In this document: piece after piece, positions 16,828 to 26,101 of the stretch
How the letters are laid out: each line of letters starts with the position of its first letter
Numbering within the stretch: position 1 is the first letter of the stretch
NCBI GenBank assembly: GCA_963510375.1
Contig: CAUPES010000013.1
Coordinates: forward strand, 1-38,434
Direction: 5' to 3'
Length of the DNA stretch: 38,434 bases
Origin: Fastidiosipila sp963510375
GTDB taxonomy: Bacteria > Bacillota > Clostridia > Saccharofermentanales > Fastidiosipilaceae
The notes under the pieces: generated by a model
The model's database searches: none
Seen by the model: the letters and a program-made list of their open reading frames with translations, nothing else
What the model was told of the DNA's origin: nothing
Made by a program: the position numbers and the translations under genes

Positions 16828-17673
16828 ATGCCAGAATTACCAGAAGTAGAGACAATAATAAGAAATTTAAATACTAACCTTTGCGGTCAAAAACTTCTTA
16901 GCGTAGATTTTCGTAGGACGGATATCATTGCTAAGAAATTGAACCCTGTCCCGGCTGAGTCTATTGTCGGTGAATCAATTATTAAAGTATTTCGTCATGG
17001 TAAATATCTATTATTCTCTTTTACTAATAATCTACAAATGATCGTTCACTTAAGGATGACTGGTAAATTATTATATTTACCGCTTTTAAGCCAAGATGAA
17101 AAGGACTCTTATTTAAATCACAAACACACTCATGCTATTTTTAACTTTTCTGAAGGACAGTTATTATTTAATGATGTTCGCCGTTTTGGGAAAATATATT
17201 TCAGTCAGATAGATAACTCTATCAGTCTAGAAAAGCTACTTAACTCTGGACCAGATGCTTTATCGCACAAATTCAATAAAGATTATTTATATAAAAGAGC
17301 TCAAAGAAGCCCTAAAAAAGCTATAAAGACGTTCCTACTTGATCAAAAAATAGTTGCAGGAATTGGAAATATCTATGCAGATGAATGCTTATTCCTAGCT
17401 AGAATTAAACCTAACAGAGCTGCTGCAAGCCTCAGTCAAGAAGAAATTTCTATACTGCACGATAAAATAATTGCAGTTCTTAAAGATTCAATTCTCTCAG
17501 GTGGTACTACATTTAGCGATTATAGAACAGCAGATAATCATAAAGGTAATTTTCAAAATAAACTTTTCGTTTACGGACGTTCTGGCGAAACTTGCAGAAA
17601 TTGTTCAAATAATTTAGAGACAATTAAAATTGCAGGTAGAACCACTGTATATTGTCCTGTTTGCCAGGAGTAA
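16828..17673 (+). CDS. mutM: Formamidopyrimidine-DNA glycosylase (8-oxoguanine repair)
   Basis: It removes 8-oxoguanine and FaPy bases and cleaves the abasic strand. The N-terminus MPELPEVETI provides the catalytic Pro2 and Glu3, and HGKYLLF (57-63) holds the conserved Lys. NDVRRFGKIYF and the H2TH region (LLDQKIVAGIGNIYADECLF) bind DNA. A zinc finger with C256, C259, C276 and C279 closes the protein (GRTTVYCPVCQ). The 281-aa length is standard. There is no Shine-Dalgarno sequence before the ATG, but TAAAAT at 16816-16821 lies at -10 distance, so the mRNA may be leaderless or nearly so. It is transcribed alone, after a strong terminator. Confidence 0.95.
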   Translation: MPELPEVETIIRNLNTNLCGQKLLSVDFRRTDIIAKKLNPVPAESIVGESIIKVFRHGKYLLFSFTNNLQMIVHLRMTGKLLYLPLLSQDEKDSYLNHKHTHAIFNFSEGQLLFNDVRRFGKIYFSQIDNSISLEKLLNSGPDALSHKFNKDYLYKRAQRSPKKAIKTFLLDQKIVAGIGNIYADECLFLARIKPNRAAASLSQEEISILHDKIIAVLKDSILSGGTTFSDYRTADNHKGNFQNKLFVYGRSGETCRNCSNNLETIKIAGRTTVYCPVCQE

Positions 17674-18000
17674 TGCTTAAAAACCCCTACACTAGTTTGT
17701 ATTTTTATACATCAATTCTCAATTTTATTAACTTCTAATTCATATACGCAAAAAATAATTTATATATCGAAGTCATTAGAAATTTTATAATTCCAGAAAT
17801 AATTTATATAGCCCTTATTTAATAAGATCATTCTGTAATTTAAACTAGGAGTTTTGTTACATTCTCTGATATCATCCAAAATAGCGTTTTTTGATATTAA
17901 TTAAAGATAAATGCTGTTTGATAATGAATATAATGTGCGGAAAACTGTATATTTATTTGTAACAAAACTCCTACTAAATTTTACAGATAAAATAAAAAAA
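17674..18000. other. Gene-free AT-rich region holding inverted recombinase-type sites
   Basis: No coding sequence is convincing on either strand. The left part (17674-17833) is AT-rich and contains a 14-bp direct repeat AAATAATTTATATA (17753-17766 and 17797-17810). The right part holds the two inverted 28-bp sites listed separately, separated by 96 bp, and the last 15 bp lead to the recombinase stop codon. Confidence 0.6.
17834..17985. repeat. Pair of inverted 28-bp sites, candidate invertible segment
   Basis: The left site (17834-17861) and right site (17958-17985) face each other. They share a perfect 16-bp inverted repeat TAGGAGTTTTGTTACA (17846-17861 and 17958-17973), and each is itself an imperfect palindrome bounded by TGTAA and TTACA, as in small serine recombinase crossover sites. 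The central dinucleotide is AG in the left site (17847-17848) and CT in the right one (17971-17972), i.e. the same core in opposite orientation. The 96-bp interior contains a plus-strand TATAAT (17929-17934) without a good -35. The right site ends 15 bp from the serine recombinase gene. Alternative reading: ends of a small non-autonomous transposon. Confidence 0.65.
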
Positions 18001-18609
18001 TTAATATTTCTCTACCCATCGTATAAAGGTAGAGTGAGAAATGTTAAGTACCTTCCCTGCTTCTCTTGAACTAATTCTATTGTCTTCATAGGCATCCTTT
18101 AAACCATAAAACTCCTTCGGGACTTTATAGGCAGGTCTGCCAAATCTAATACCTTTCTTCTTTGCTTCTGCAATCCCCTCCTTTTGTCTTTGAAGAATAA
18201 AATCTCTTTCAGTTTCTGCTACATAACTAAGCAACTGCAAAATAATTCCTGAAATTAATTCACCAGTTAAACCATTATTCGTCCTAGTATCTAAGATAGG
18301 CATATCTATGATGTAAATATCGACACCTTTATCTTCTCTCAGATACCTCCAGGCTTTCAGCATCTCTTTATAACTTCTGCCGAGCCTATCTAAACTTTTG
18401 ATTACAAGCAGATCGCCGTACTGGAGTGTATTAAGTAATTCATTGTAAGCTGGTCTATCAAAACTTATTCCAGTCCACTTATCTTCAAAAATGTTATCTT
18501 TACCTACTCCAAATTTTTCTAAAGCAGCATATTGTCTATCTGTTTTCTGCTCTACTGTTGAAACTCTAACATAGCCAAACGTCTTCATATTTCTTTTTCC
18601 TTTAATCAT
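18001..18609 (-). CDS. Small serine recombinase (resolvase/invertase family)
   Basis: A 202-aa site-specific recombinase. The catalytic domain begins FGYVRVSTVEQKTDRQ with the nucleophile Ser in RVST, followed by LVIKSLDRLGRSYKEML (conserved Arg residues) and the long E helix SGIILQLLSYVAETERDFIL. A short Hin-type helix-turn-helix ends the protein (ISSREAGKVLNISHSTFIRW). Size and order match resolvases and DNA invertases rather than large serine integrases or IS607 transposases. Two starts are possible: the first ATG (GAGAGGTGG upstream) or the ATG seven codons later (AAAGGA upstream), which gives the usual family N-terminus. Inverted recombination-type sites lie immediately downstream, which favours invertase. 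No transposase is adjacent. Confidence 0.88.
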   Translation of the reverse strand: MIKGKRNMKTFGYVRVSTVEQKTDRQYAALEKFGVGKDNIFEDKWTGISFDRPAYNELLNTLQYGDLLVIKSLDRLGRSYKEMLKAWRYLREDKGVDIYIIDMPILDTRTNNGLTGELISGIILQLLSYVAETERDFILQRQKEGIAEAKKKGIRFGRPAYKVPKEFYGLKDAYEDNRISSREAGKVLNISHSTFIRWVEKY

Positions 18610-18624
18610 ACGTTTCCCACCTCT

Positions 18625-18648
18625 CCATAATATTTTCTTTCATTATGG
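18625..18648 (-). promoter_or_regulatory. Inverted repeat before the recombinase start
   Basis: CCATAAT (18625-18631) and ATTATGG (18642-18648), separated by 10 bases, form a small hairpin or operator just upstream of the recombinase ribosome site. Autoregulation is possible but not shown. Confidence 0.35.
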
Positions 18649-18709
18649 AATAGATAAACAAAATTTAACAAATTACTAAAATTTTTCACATTTAAATCAA
18701 GCATAAAAT

Positions 18710-18744
18710 AAGACTCCCAATTGATATTTACAATTGAAAGTCTT
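18710..18744 (-). terminator. Probable terminator after the YugP-type peptidase gene
   Basis: The inverted repeat AAGACT-CCC-AATTG / CAATT-GAA-AGTCTT (18710-18744) has a small internal loop and a T-rich continuation on the minus strand. It lies between the peptidase stop (18800) and the recombinase start, so it probably insulates the recombinase from upstream transcription. Confidence 0.6.
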
Positions 18745-18799
18745 GCAAATTTTATTTTTCAAATAATAAATATTAATTTTAAAATCAAAAATCTCGATT

Positions 18800-19498
18800 T
18801 TAATCGTTCCTACTTCTGCCGCCAAAGAGAATTATTAATCTCATCAATGATAATAGTGAAGCAGTAGCTGCGGCAACATATGTCAATGCAGCAGCTCTTA
18901 ATACTTTTGCGGTCAATTTTAATTCATCTCTATCCAGTACATTCATGCTTTCAATATGTGCAAGAGCTTTTCTAGAAGCACCAAACTCAACCGGTAATGT
19001 GACCACCTGGAAAAGGAAAGTCAACGAGAAAAGCAGAATACCTATATTAATTAAAGTTTGGTTATAACTTAAAACAATACCCAATAGAATTATCGGCATA
19101 CTCAGCATTGATCCAAAGTTCACTGCTGGTACCATGTATCTTCTCAATTTCATTGGCCAGTATCCTTCTGCGTCTTGCATAGCATGTCCTACCTCATGAC
19201 CTGCAACACCAATAGCTCCAATTGTAGTCATGCTATGTGTTGTCTCGGATAAATTCAGGGTCTTGTTCATGGGATTATAATTATCCGATAAATTCCCTCG
19301 TGTACTTAAAATTTGCACATCATAAATACCAGCTTTTTGCATCATTCTCGCTGCGAACTCAGCACCAGTTACTCCACCTTTATTACGGATCTGTCCATAT
19401 TTGTTATAGGTGCTTTGCATATAAATTGAAGCTCCTACTGAAATAAGCATTCCAATTAAAACTAATATATAAGTACTATCAAAATAAAAAAATGGCAT
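18800..19498 (-). CDS. YugP-type membrane zinc metallopeptidase
   Basis: A 232-aa membrane protein of the Zn_peptidase_2 (YugP) family. TM1 (about 8-27) is followed by GGVTGAEFAARMMQKAGI. The zinc motif HEVGH (101-105) sits in the context VAGHEVGHAMQDAEGYWPM. Three more hydrophobic segments follow (about 122-142, 147-168 and 205-228), and VEFGASRKAL between them probably supplies the third zinc ligand. The family is widespread in Bacillota and its substrates are poorly known; a role in membrane protein quality control is inference. AAGGAG precedes the ATG by 6 bases. It appears to be transcribed alone. Confidence 0.88.
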   Translation of the reverse strand: MPFFYFDSTYILVLIGMLISVGASIYMQSTYNKYGQIRNKGGVTGAEFAARMMQKAGIYDVQILSTRGNLSDNYNPMNKTLNLSETTHSMTTIGAIGVAGHEVGHAMQDAEGYWPMKLRRYMVPAVNFGSMLSMPIILLGIVLSYNQTLINIGILLFSLTFLFQVVTLPVEFGASRKALAHIESMNVLDRDELKLTAKVLRAAALTYVAAATASLLSLMRLIILFGGRSRND

Positions 19499-19725
19499 AT
19501 ATAACTCCTTAAAAATTTAAATCCTATACCTGCCTTATAATACAAAAACAAGTATATCCTTTATTCTTAGTCTGTTTATCCTCCGCTAATCTATCCTTTG
19601 CTCCGCTTATTTATTCTTTGGATGTTTACCATCTACAATTTAGAGTAAATATAATTATACCTCATTTAGCTAGAACAAAGTTAAACTTGTATAAAAACAA
19701 TTAAAAAACGAATGATTAATATTTG

Positions 19726-22700
19726 CTACAAATAAATAATTTCTAAACTACTTCCTTTATTTGTCTTTTTAACTCTCACTTGCTGCATTATCGCATCCTT
19801 AAGTTCATTCACATGTGAAATTATGCCTATCATAGTTGACTCATCTGACATTGAAGATAATAACTTTGTTGCTCTTTGCAAGGCTTCTTCGTCTAAAGAC
19901 TCAAAACCTTCATCTATAAACATTACTTCTATCTCAATACCGCCTTTTAATTCACGGATTGTATCTGAAAGTCCAAGTGCCAAAGCAAGTGACGCCATAA
20001 AAGTTTCACCACCAGATAAACTATTGACACTTCTACTTTTACCCGTATAACTATCTAGAACATCTAGCTCTAAGCCATCCTGTCCACTACCTCTACTAGC
20101 TTCCTCTCTATGCATTAGGAGATATCGTCCATCACTTAAAGTACCTAGTCTTGTATTAGCAGATTTTAATATCCTTTTAAAATAATAAGCTTGTACAAAT
20201 TGCTCGAAGGTAGTTTTCAGTTTAGCTCCCTTAACTTGTCCATTGCTCAACGCAGCAAACTCTAAATAAAATGCTTGCTCAGCTCTAACATTGAGTAGAT
20301 CCTTACTTAAGTTTTTTAAACTCTTGAACTTTTGATCAAAGCTAATACTTAAATTTTGCAAGGTATTAAAGGTATTGTGAAAATCATCATATATCACGCT
20401 TGATTGTTTTAAATTTGCTAAAGCTTGCTCAAGATTTGGTTTATCATATGTTTTTGTTTTCTTCTCCAGCTCTATAATGCGTAGACCAGTAAGCCTATAA
20501 GTGTTTTCATAATCAGAAATTGTCTTTTCAATGGTTGCAATGGTCTCTGTTGACTTCTCTGATGATTCAAATTCATTCAAATTCGTAAAAGAGTTAGCCA
20601 TTAGTCTTGCTCCAAGATCATTACGTTTAATTAAAATATCTTTTTCTTTTTGTTCATGATTATGTTTAGCAATTGCTACTTCTGTAGAAAGTTGAATATT
20701 CTCCTCATTCACTTTTTCTTTCATAAGTTGTAATTCACTCAGAGTTACTCTAGCTTTGTTTAACTCATCATTTTTATCATTTATATTTTTTGTTAAGCTT
20801 TTTGAATCAAGCTGATCAAACTTGGATGAATCTCTAGCAAGAATAGCTTTTAGACCCAGATTTTGTTTATTTAAACTTGATTTCATTTCAATGATTGTCT
20901 CTAATTTTTCTTTAATTAATTTAGTATCAGCTTCAGCTCCAACTTTACTATCTTCTAGTTTTTTCTTAAGCTTCAAATCTTTATTTAATTCTGCTGATAT
21001 ATTGTTTAGTATATTAGCTCTCTCTTTTAACTTAAAACTAATCTTATTAATGTCATCTTCAATTAAAGAAACCTCTCTCAGAGAAAATTTTTTATTTAGA
21101 TATTCATTAAGTTCTTGCAAGTTGAAATCGAGCTTATTCTTATTTGATACAAGAAGATTAATTATCTCTGCGACTTTATCATTTGCAATTTGATTTTGTT
21201 CTCTTGCTTGTTTCCATTCAGTTTCACTTACTATATCTGTGCCAGTTTTTGCAGGGTTTGGATGTTCTAAAGATCCACAAACAGGGCATGGTTCATTAGT
21301 TGTTAGTTTTTCAGCTAATATACCAGCTTGACTTGCCAAAAATTGCTTTTCAATAATTTCCAAATCATGAAAAACTTGTTTTTTATTTTGAGCTGCTACA
21401 CTATGCTGATCTTCTAGCATAGCTCTTTCTTTTAGCAAAACCTGAAGATTATTCAGTTGAGTTTCTACTTTAAGAAAAACTTCTTTATCCTTTTTGAAAT
21501 TTTCTATATCATTTTTATGTGTTGAAATTTTGACTTCTAAATCATTATATTTATTTAATTCTTGTTCTAGTTTCAGCAAGTTTTCATTATACCTATTAAG
21601 TTTTTCAGAAATAAGTAATTCTTGTGAAAGACATTTTCCAATCTTATCTTCAAGTTCACGTTCTTCTTTTTTTAGATTTTCAAATTGAATAAGTTCAGGC
21701 AAAAGTTCCTGCCAGCGTCTTAACTCTCGTTCTTGTTTTTCAAAATCAATCCATTTTTCCTGATAATTTTTTAGATCATTTTCTATTTTTTCAAGATTAG
21801 CTTGAATACTTCTTAGATTAAATTGTTTATCTTCAATACTTTTATTCAACTGCGCAAGCTCAAGTAATTCATGTTTATATGCTTCAACATATGGTTTAAC
21901 TTTTTCAGCATTTTTAGCCATGAGCAATTCATTCTTTTTTTCAAGTATTGCATTATAGCTCTGATCTAATTCTTGTTTTTTTGCATGTAAAGACTCTAAC
22001 TCATCAAATAATCCAGACAAATTTTTAGCCGCATAATAATTTTCATTAACTTTATTATTTGTACGCTTAACAAAAGCAAGTATTTTTACAAACTTTTGCA
22101 AAGAAATAAATATGCTCTGACTAATTTGCTCTATATATTCCAGCATTTCTGTTGTAAACTCAGGATTTTTTTGAACTTCTTCTTCCAACCAATTTACTGA
22201 AAACTGAAGTTTGTATTGATTGTTTTTATTCATCTCAAGATTATCATTTAAAAATTTAAAACCTTCAGATAAGTATTTAGCATTATATTTCTCATTAAAA
22301 TCAGCTAAAACATTCTTCAAACTCTCTAAAACATCAGTTTTCCTTATATCTATCAGTTTCAACTGATTATCCGCCTCACGTCTTTTATTTTGCAAAAAAC
22401 TTTGAAAATCACTATACTTATCAGTCTGAAACAACTTTCTAAAAATATTGGCTCTTTCTTTACTATTAGCCCTTAAAACTTCCGTAAACTCTCCTTGTGC
22501 AATTAAAGAAGTTTGTCTAAATTCAAGATAATTCATTCCCAGAATATCTTCGATAATAGCATTAGCATCAGATATCTTAACTATCTGTTCCTTGTTTGGA
22601 AGGGTCAGCTCAACTCTAGCTTTTTGCATAGTCCAACCATCGCCTCTTCTACTTGGGCGTAAGTAATCAGGATTCCTCCTAATCTCATAGATTTCGCCCC

Positions 22701-22956
22701 GCTGACTGAAACGTAAAAACACATAAGTTTCAATATCAGGATCGGCAAAGTCACTGCGTATACTATCAGTTTTTCGCCTATCGCCACTGCTTTCAGCAAA
22801 TAAAGCATATGTAAGCGCATCAAAAATACTGGTCTTGCCTGCACCTGTATCACCTGAAATTAAAAATATATTCTCAAATTCAAGATTAGTAAAATCCAGG
22901 CTTTCAATGCCTGCATAAGGTCCAAAGGCTGACATTTCTAGATATAGCGGTTTCAT
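19726..22956 (-). CDS. sbcC: SbcC, SMC-like ATPase subunit of the SbcCD nuclease
   Basis: A 1076-aa Rad50-type ATPase. The Walker A motif GDTGAGKT is at 35-42 (FLISGDTGAGKTSIFDALTY). Long coiled coils surround a central zinc hook, CPVC at residues 557-560 (EPCPVCGSLEHPNPA). The C-terminal half-domain carries the ABC signature NSLSGGETF (about 977) and Walker B VMFIDEGFESLDEEAL. With SbcD it opens hairpins and protein-blocked DNA ends. The ATG directly follows the sbcD stop (TAGATG), so translation is coupled. It is the last gene of the yhaM-sbcD-sbcC cluster. Confidence 0.95.
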   Translation of the reverse strand: MKPLYLEMSAFGPYAGIESLDFTNLEFENIFLISGDTGAGKTSIFDALTYALFAESSGDRRKTDSIRSDFADPDIETYVFLRFSQRGEIYEIRRNPDYLRPSRRGDGWTMQKARVELTLPNKEQIVKISDANAIIEDILGMNYLEFRQTSLIAQGEFTEVLRANSKERANIFRKLFQTDKYSDFQSFLQNKRREADNQLKLIDIRKTDVLESLKNVLADFNEKYNAKYLSEGFKFLNDNLEMNKNNQYKLQFSVNWLEEEVQKNPEFTTEMLEYIEQISQSIFISLQKFVKILAFVKRTNNKVNENYYAAKNLSGLFDELESLHAKKQELDQSYNAILEKKNELLMAKNAEKVKPYVEAYKHELLELAQLNKSIEDKQFNLRSIQANLEKIENDLKNYQEKWIDFEKQERELRRWQELLPELIQFENLKKEERELEDKIGKCLSQELLISEKLNRYNENLLKLEQELNKYNDLEVKISTHKNDIENFKKDKEVFLKVETQLNNLQVLLKERAMLEDQHSVAAQNKKQVFHDLEIIEKQFLASQAGILAEKLTTNEPCPVCGSLEHPNPAKTGTDIVSETEWKQAREQNQIANDKVAEIINLLVSNKNKLDFNLQELNEYLNKKFSLREVSLIEDDINKISFKLKERANILNNISAELNKDLKLKKKLEDSKVGAEADTKLIKEKLETIIEMKSSLNKQNLGLKAILARDSSKFDQLDSKSLTKNINDKNDELNKARVTLSELQLMKEKVNEENIQLSTEVAIAKHNHEQKEKDILIKRNDLGARLMANSFTNLNEFESSEKSTETIATIEKTISDYENTYRLTGLRIIELEKKTKTYDKPNLEQALANLKQSSVIYDDFHNTFNTLQNLSISFDQKFKSLKNLSKDLLNVRAEQAFYLEFAALSNGQVKGAKLKTTFEQFVQAYYFKRILKSANTRLGTLSDGRYLLMHREEASRGSGQDGLELDVLDSYTGKSRSVNSLSGGETFMASLALALGLSDTIRELKGGIEIEVMFIDEGFESLDEEALQRATKLLSSMSDESTMIGIISHVNELKDAIMQQVRVKKTNKGSSLEIIYL

Positions 22957-24147
22957 CTAATCAACCTCCCTATCTAAAGCTTCTTGTTCCAATTGCAACT
23001 CATTCCAAAGATTTTCTAATCTGTATGCATCTTTCTCACTTAAATCAATACCTTGCTGTAGTTGGTAAAAACTTTTAAACAAATCAATGAATCTCTGTTC
23101 AGAGAAATTTTCATAATAATTATCTAAGGTTTCTTCACTCACTTGATAATCTCTATCTACACGCAATTGCACTATATTCGGATAAAAACTCTGGAGCCTT
23201 CTCATTGGATCTATAGGACGTTCAGAGTCTGTTAAATTCACTCTTAAAATGTCATTTAGTCGATTTGGTTCTGTATTCGATATTATTCTAGCTTCTGCCA
23301 AAAGTTCATTCAAAGTTCCATTAAGTTCTCTAACTTCACGTAGTGGATGCAAGTATCTTAATTCAATTTTTGCCATTTCACCAAATTCATCTAATTCAAC
23401 TATAGGAACTGACTTTCTTTGATTCATTTCAGAAAATGAATATGCTAAAGGGGAACCTGCATAGCGCAGATAATCTTGTGTTAAACGTTGAGGTCTATGG
23501 ATATGCCCTAGAGCTCCATAAGAATAATCTGCAAGCAATTTAACATCTATAGCATCCAAGCCTCCAACTATATCAAACTCTGATTCAGACAATTTAACAG
23601 GATCAATCCCAGCCCAAAACTGATGTGAAAGAATAACTTTACGTTCATTCTTAGGTAGATCTAAGCTTTCAAGTATAAAATGTGTAGCTTCTGTGTAGGA
23701 TTGCAATTGATCAATTACTTCTGGGAATAAGACTTTTATTTCATGCAACCTAAAGAAAGGTAGCAACACAAAATTCACCGGTCCAAACTCATCAGATAAG
23801 GTTATAACTTCGGGCAAACCCTCTAATTTACCAGCTAGATGAATATTCATATTCTTAAGAATAGGTTTAGCATACGCTAACCTTGAAGGAGCATCATGAT
23901 TTCCAGCAATCATCAATATATGAACATTTAGCTTTGATAATTCAGCAAGAAAATCGCTCAGCATATCAACAGCAAAAGATTGCGACTGAGCCTTATCATA
24001 AACGTCTCCAGAAATTAAAACAGCGTCAAGATTCTCCTCAGAAATTATTTCAATAATTTCACTTAGGATGTGTTTTTGATCCTCAACTAATGATAATTCA
24101 TTGAATTTTTTTCCAATATGTAAGTCTGCCAAATGTGCGAAACGCAT
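22957..24147 (-). CDS. sbcD: SbcD, Mre11-type nuclease subunit
   Basis: A 396-aa metallophosphoesterase nuclease. All phosphoesterase motifs are visible near the N-terminus: FAHLADLHIG (D8, H10), SGDVYDKA, IAGNHDAPSRL, SHQFWAG and GALGHIHRPQ, which bind two Mn ions. The C-terminal third is the capping and SbcC-binding region. A moderately good AGAAAGG lies 12 bases before the ATG, rather far. The gene abuts sbcC and follows the yhaM-like gene by 44 bp; in Bacillus the yhaO-yhaN-yhaM cluster has the same kinds of protein together. Confidence 0.93.
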   Translation of the reverse strand: MRFAHLADLHIGKKFNELSLVEDQKHILSEIIEIISEENLDAVLISGDVYDKAQSQSFAVDMLSDFLAELSKLNVHILMIAGNHDAPSRLAYAKPILKNMNIHLAGKLEGLPEVITLSDEFGPVNFVLLPFFRLHEIKVLFPEVIDQLQSYTEATHFILESLDLPKNERKVILSHQFWAGIDPVKLSESEFDIVGGLDAIDVKLLADYSYGALGHIHRPQRLTQDYLRYAGSPLAYSFSEMNQRKSVPIVELDEFGEMAKIELRYLHPLREVRELNGTLNELLAEARIISNTEPNRLNDILRVNLTDSERPIDPMRRLQSFYPNIVQLRVDRDYQVSEETLDNYYENFSEQRFIDLFKSFYQLQQGIDLSEKDAYRLENLWNELQLEQEALDREVD

Positions 24148-24191
24148 TAGCTTGCAAAACCTTTCTCATCTGCCTCTATCTAGCTAAATTA

Positions 24192-25121
24192 TTAATACTC
24201 TAGTCCTGCCAAGTATCCCCAATCTTTTACAAATATTCTTTTATCAGAAGATGCTTCTTCCTTTTGGACTAAATCTGTAACTTGACTCTCAATGGTATCA
24301 ACATAATGAACTATTGCACAAGCTACAGTTGTTGGTCTATCGCCATAATCTCCATGATGTCCAATAATAATAGATTGAAGTTGTCTATAAAACTTCTCGT
24401 CGTAATTTGAGATAATTCTATCTTTGAACTCAGCTAAGTATTCGATTCCTCTGGCTCTATGATTGGCATACCAATATTCAGACATTTCTAGATCGTTATA
24501 TTCAAAGACTTTCCCAATATCATGCAAAAATGTTCCCATGGTCAAAAGGTCAGCATGTTTTTTGAGGTAATCATCATTATCTATTAAAACTGCTAAAATC
24601 CTTAGCATTTTACTTGAATGGTGAGCTAAGCCACGAATTACGTTGTCATGATGGCTAGTTGCTGCACCTTCAATCCAAAATCTATCTCCAATAATTTCAG
24701 AATTTGTAATCTCATCAAGTAAATTCCAACATTTATCGGACACGCCAAGCTTACTCAAATGCTCTTTAGCATCATTAAAAATCTCTTCTACTCTATTTTT
24801 CTCTACGCTAGGGAGAAAATCGTGCTTACTTAGGCTTTCATCTTTTTGTACTTCTATATTTTGCACCGTCAAATAAATTTGATTATTAAACTCAGATCCA
24901 ACTACTTCAGCTTCATATACTCCTGTTCCATTTTCGAGAACTTCTTTGAAAGTTGATTCATTCCAAATTTTAAATTCTATTTCTTGATCCTTATTAACAA
25001 ATTTCCCTACCATGTAGTCATCTTTTTTGCCACTTCTGAGCTGTGGTTCTGCAAGTATATATACAGCTCCTGAAGTTCTCAAACCACGCTCTTTCGCTTT
25101 TTCTAAATCTAGAATTGCCAT
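24192..25121 (-). CDS. yhaM: YhaM-type 3'-5' exoribonuclease (OB fold plus HD domain)
   Basis: This 309-aa protein has an N-terminal OB-type nucleic-acid binding domain (about 15-95: AVYILAEPQLRSGKKDDYMV, GTGVYEAEVVGSEFNNQIYL) and an HD-superfamily phosphohydrolase domain with HHDN (157-160), GLAHHSSKML, the HDIGK metal site (200-204) and IIIGHHGDYG. Length and order match Bacillus YhaM (about 314 aa), a Mn-dependent 3' exonuclease acting on RNA and single-stranded DNA. AAGAGG precedes the ATG by 5 bases. The sbcD-sbcC pair lies downstream in the same direction. Confidence 0.9.
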   Translation of the reverse strand: MAILDLEKAKERGLRTSGAVYILAEPQLRSGKKDDYMVGKFVNKDQEIEFKIWNESTFKEVLENGTGVYEAEVVGSEFNNQIYLTVQNIEVQKDESLSKHDFLPSVEKNRVEEIFNDAKEHLSKLGVSDKCWNLLDEITNSEIIGDRFWIEGAATSHHDNVIRGLAHHSSKMLRILAVLIDNDDYLKKHADLLTMGTFLHDIGKVFEYNDLEMSEYWYANHRARGIEYLAEFKDRIISNYDEKFYRQLQSIIIGHHGDYGDRPTTVACAIVHYVDTIESQVTDLVQKEEASSDKRIFVKDWGYLAGLEY

Positions 25122-25204
25122 ATAATCCTCTTTCTAATAAAATTATTTACTTTCTTTAAGTGAATCATTATTCAAATCTAATTTTCAAATTTCAGCAATC
25201 AAAA

Positions 25205-26032
25205 TTACTTAATAACTTTCAACAATTTTCTTGCCACAGCATCTTCATCGTTATTGCCAATAATTTCATCAGCAATCAACTTCACATTTTCCTTAGAATT
25301 ATCAACTGCATATGAGTAATCAGCCTCGTTCATCATAGGTATATCATTCGTATTATCAACGAATACATATAACTGATCAGCACCAGTATTCTCTCTAAGT
25401 TCTTTGGTCGCCGTACCTTTATCAACTCCTGCAATATGAACTTCAAGAATCCAATCATCAGTATAAACATCTAAATAAAGCAAAGTATCAACATTTTCTA
25501 CTTCATCAATTGCCAGCTTCAAGTCACTCAAATCATCATATTTACCTAATAGGGTGAAATAAATAACTTCGAGTTTTTTCAGGTCAGTATAGTGCTCAAT
25601 TGCTTCGAAGCGCTTATTAAATTTAACTACCCTTTCATCTTTGAAATACTTCATTTCTGGTGTAAGTTTCTCATCTACATAAGTGTAGCAAATAAGCTCT
25701 TCATTTTGAATGGTATATACAAACGCTGGTATCTTTCTTAACTCTATAATCTCTAAAATTGCATCTCTTTGCTCCCAAGTAAAATTATGCTGCTTTATAT
25801 ATTTCTTATTTTTCAAATCATAGATGACCATACCATTCATTAAAATTACTGGTTCTTTTATATCTAGTCCTGAAAGAATTCCATTAGCTGTAGCTGCTGT
25901 TCTAGCTGTTGCTATGGAAAAATTCAGACCTTTCGAAATCAAATCATTAATAGTATTTCTTGAAAACTCAGAAATTTCTCCAGAAGTATTCAGAAGTGTT
26001 CCATCTAGGTCACTTACATATAATTTTTTCAT
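25205..26032 (-). CDS. Cof-type HAD-superfamily hydrolase
   Basis: A 275-aa phosphatase of the HAD class IIB (Cof) group, which dephosphorylates small phosphorylated metabolites. Motif I is VSDLDGTLLNT with the nucleophile Asp, motif II lies in LNFSIATART, and a cap domain spans about 85-190. Motif III Lys is in GVDKGTATKEL, and motif IV is VDNTNDIPMM. The usual GD at motif IV appears as VD, a mild departure that keeps the metal-binding Asp residues. Substrate unknown. The ribosome site (AGGTGG) is 12 bases from the ATG. The 83-bp gap to yhaM and shared strand leave co-transcription possible. Confidence 0.88.
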   Translation of the reverse strand: MKKLYVSDLDGTLLNTSGEISEFSRNTINDLISKGLNFSIATARTAATANGILSGLDIKEPVILMNGMVIYDLKNKKYIKQHNFTWEQRDAILEIIELRKIPAFVYTIQNEELICYTYVDEKLTPEMKYFKDERVVKFNKRFEAIEHYTDLKKLEVIYFTLLGKYDDLSDLKLAIDEVENVDTLLYLDVYTDDWILEVHIAGVDKGTATKELRENTGADQLYVFVDNTNDIPMMNEADYSYAVDNSKENVKLIADEIIGNNDEDAVARKLLKVIK

Positions 26033-26101
26033 TTTTATTAAATACCACCTTTAAGTATTTCTACTAAATACATTACCACAAAGGGTTTAAATTTGAGTAA
26101 G

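Noticed and set aside
17833..17986. IS-derived MITE
   Set aside because: Considered because of the inverted ends, but no target duplication is visible, and the internally palindromic sites with a matched core beside a serine recombinase fit a recombination site pair better. Kept as an alternative.
20822..21193. 123-aa plus-strand open frame inside sbcC
   Set aside because: It is antisense to the coiled-coil region of sbcC, where such shadow frames are common; no ribosome site or family features.
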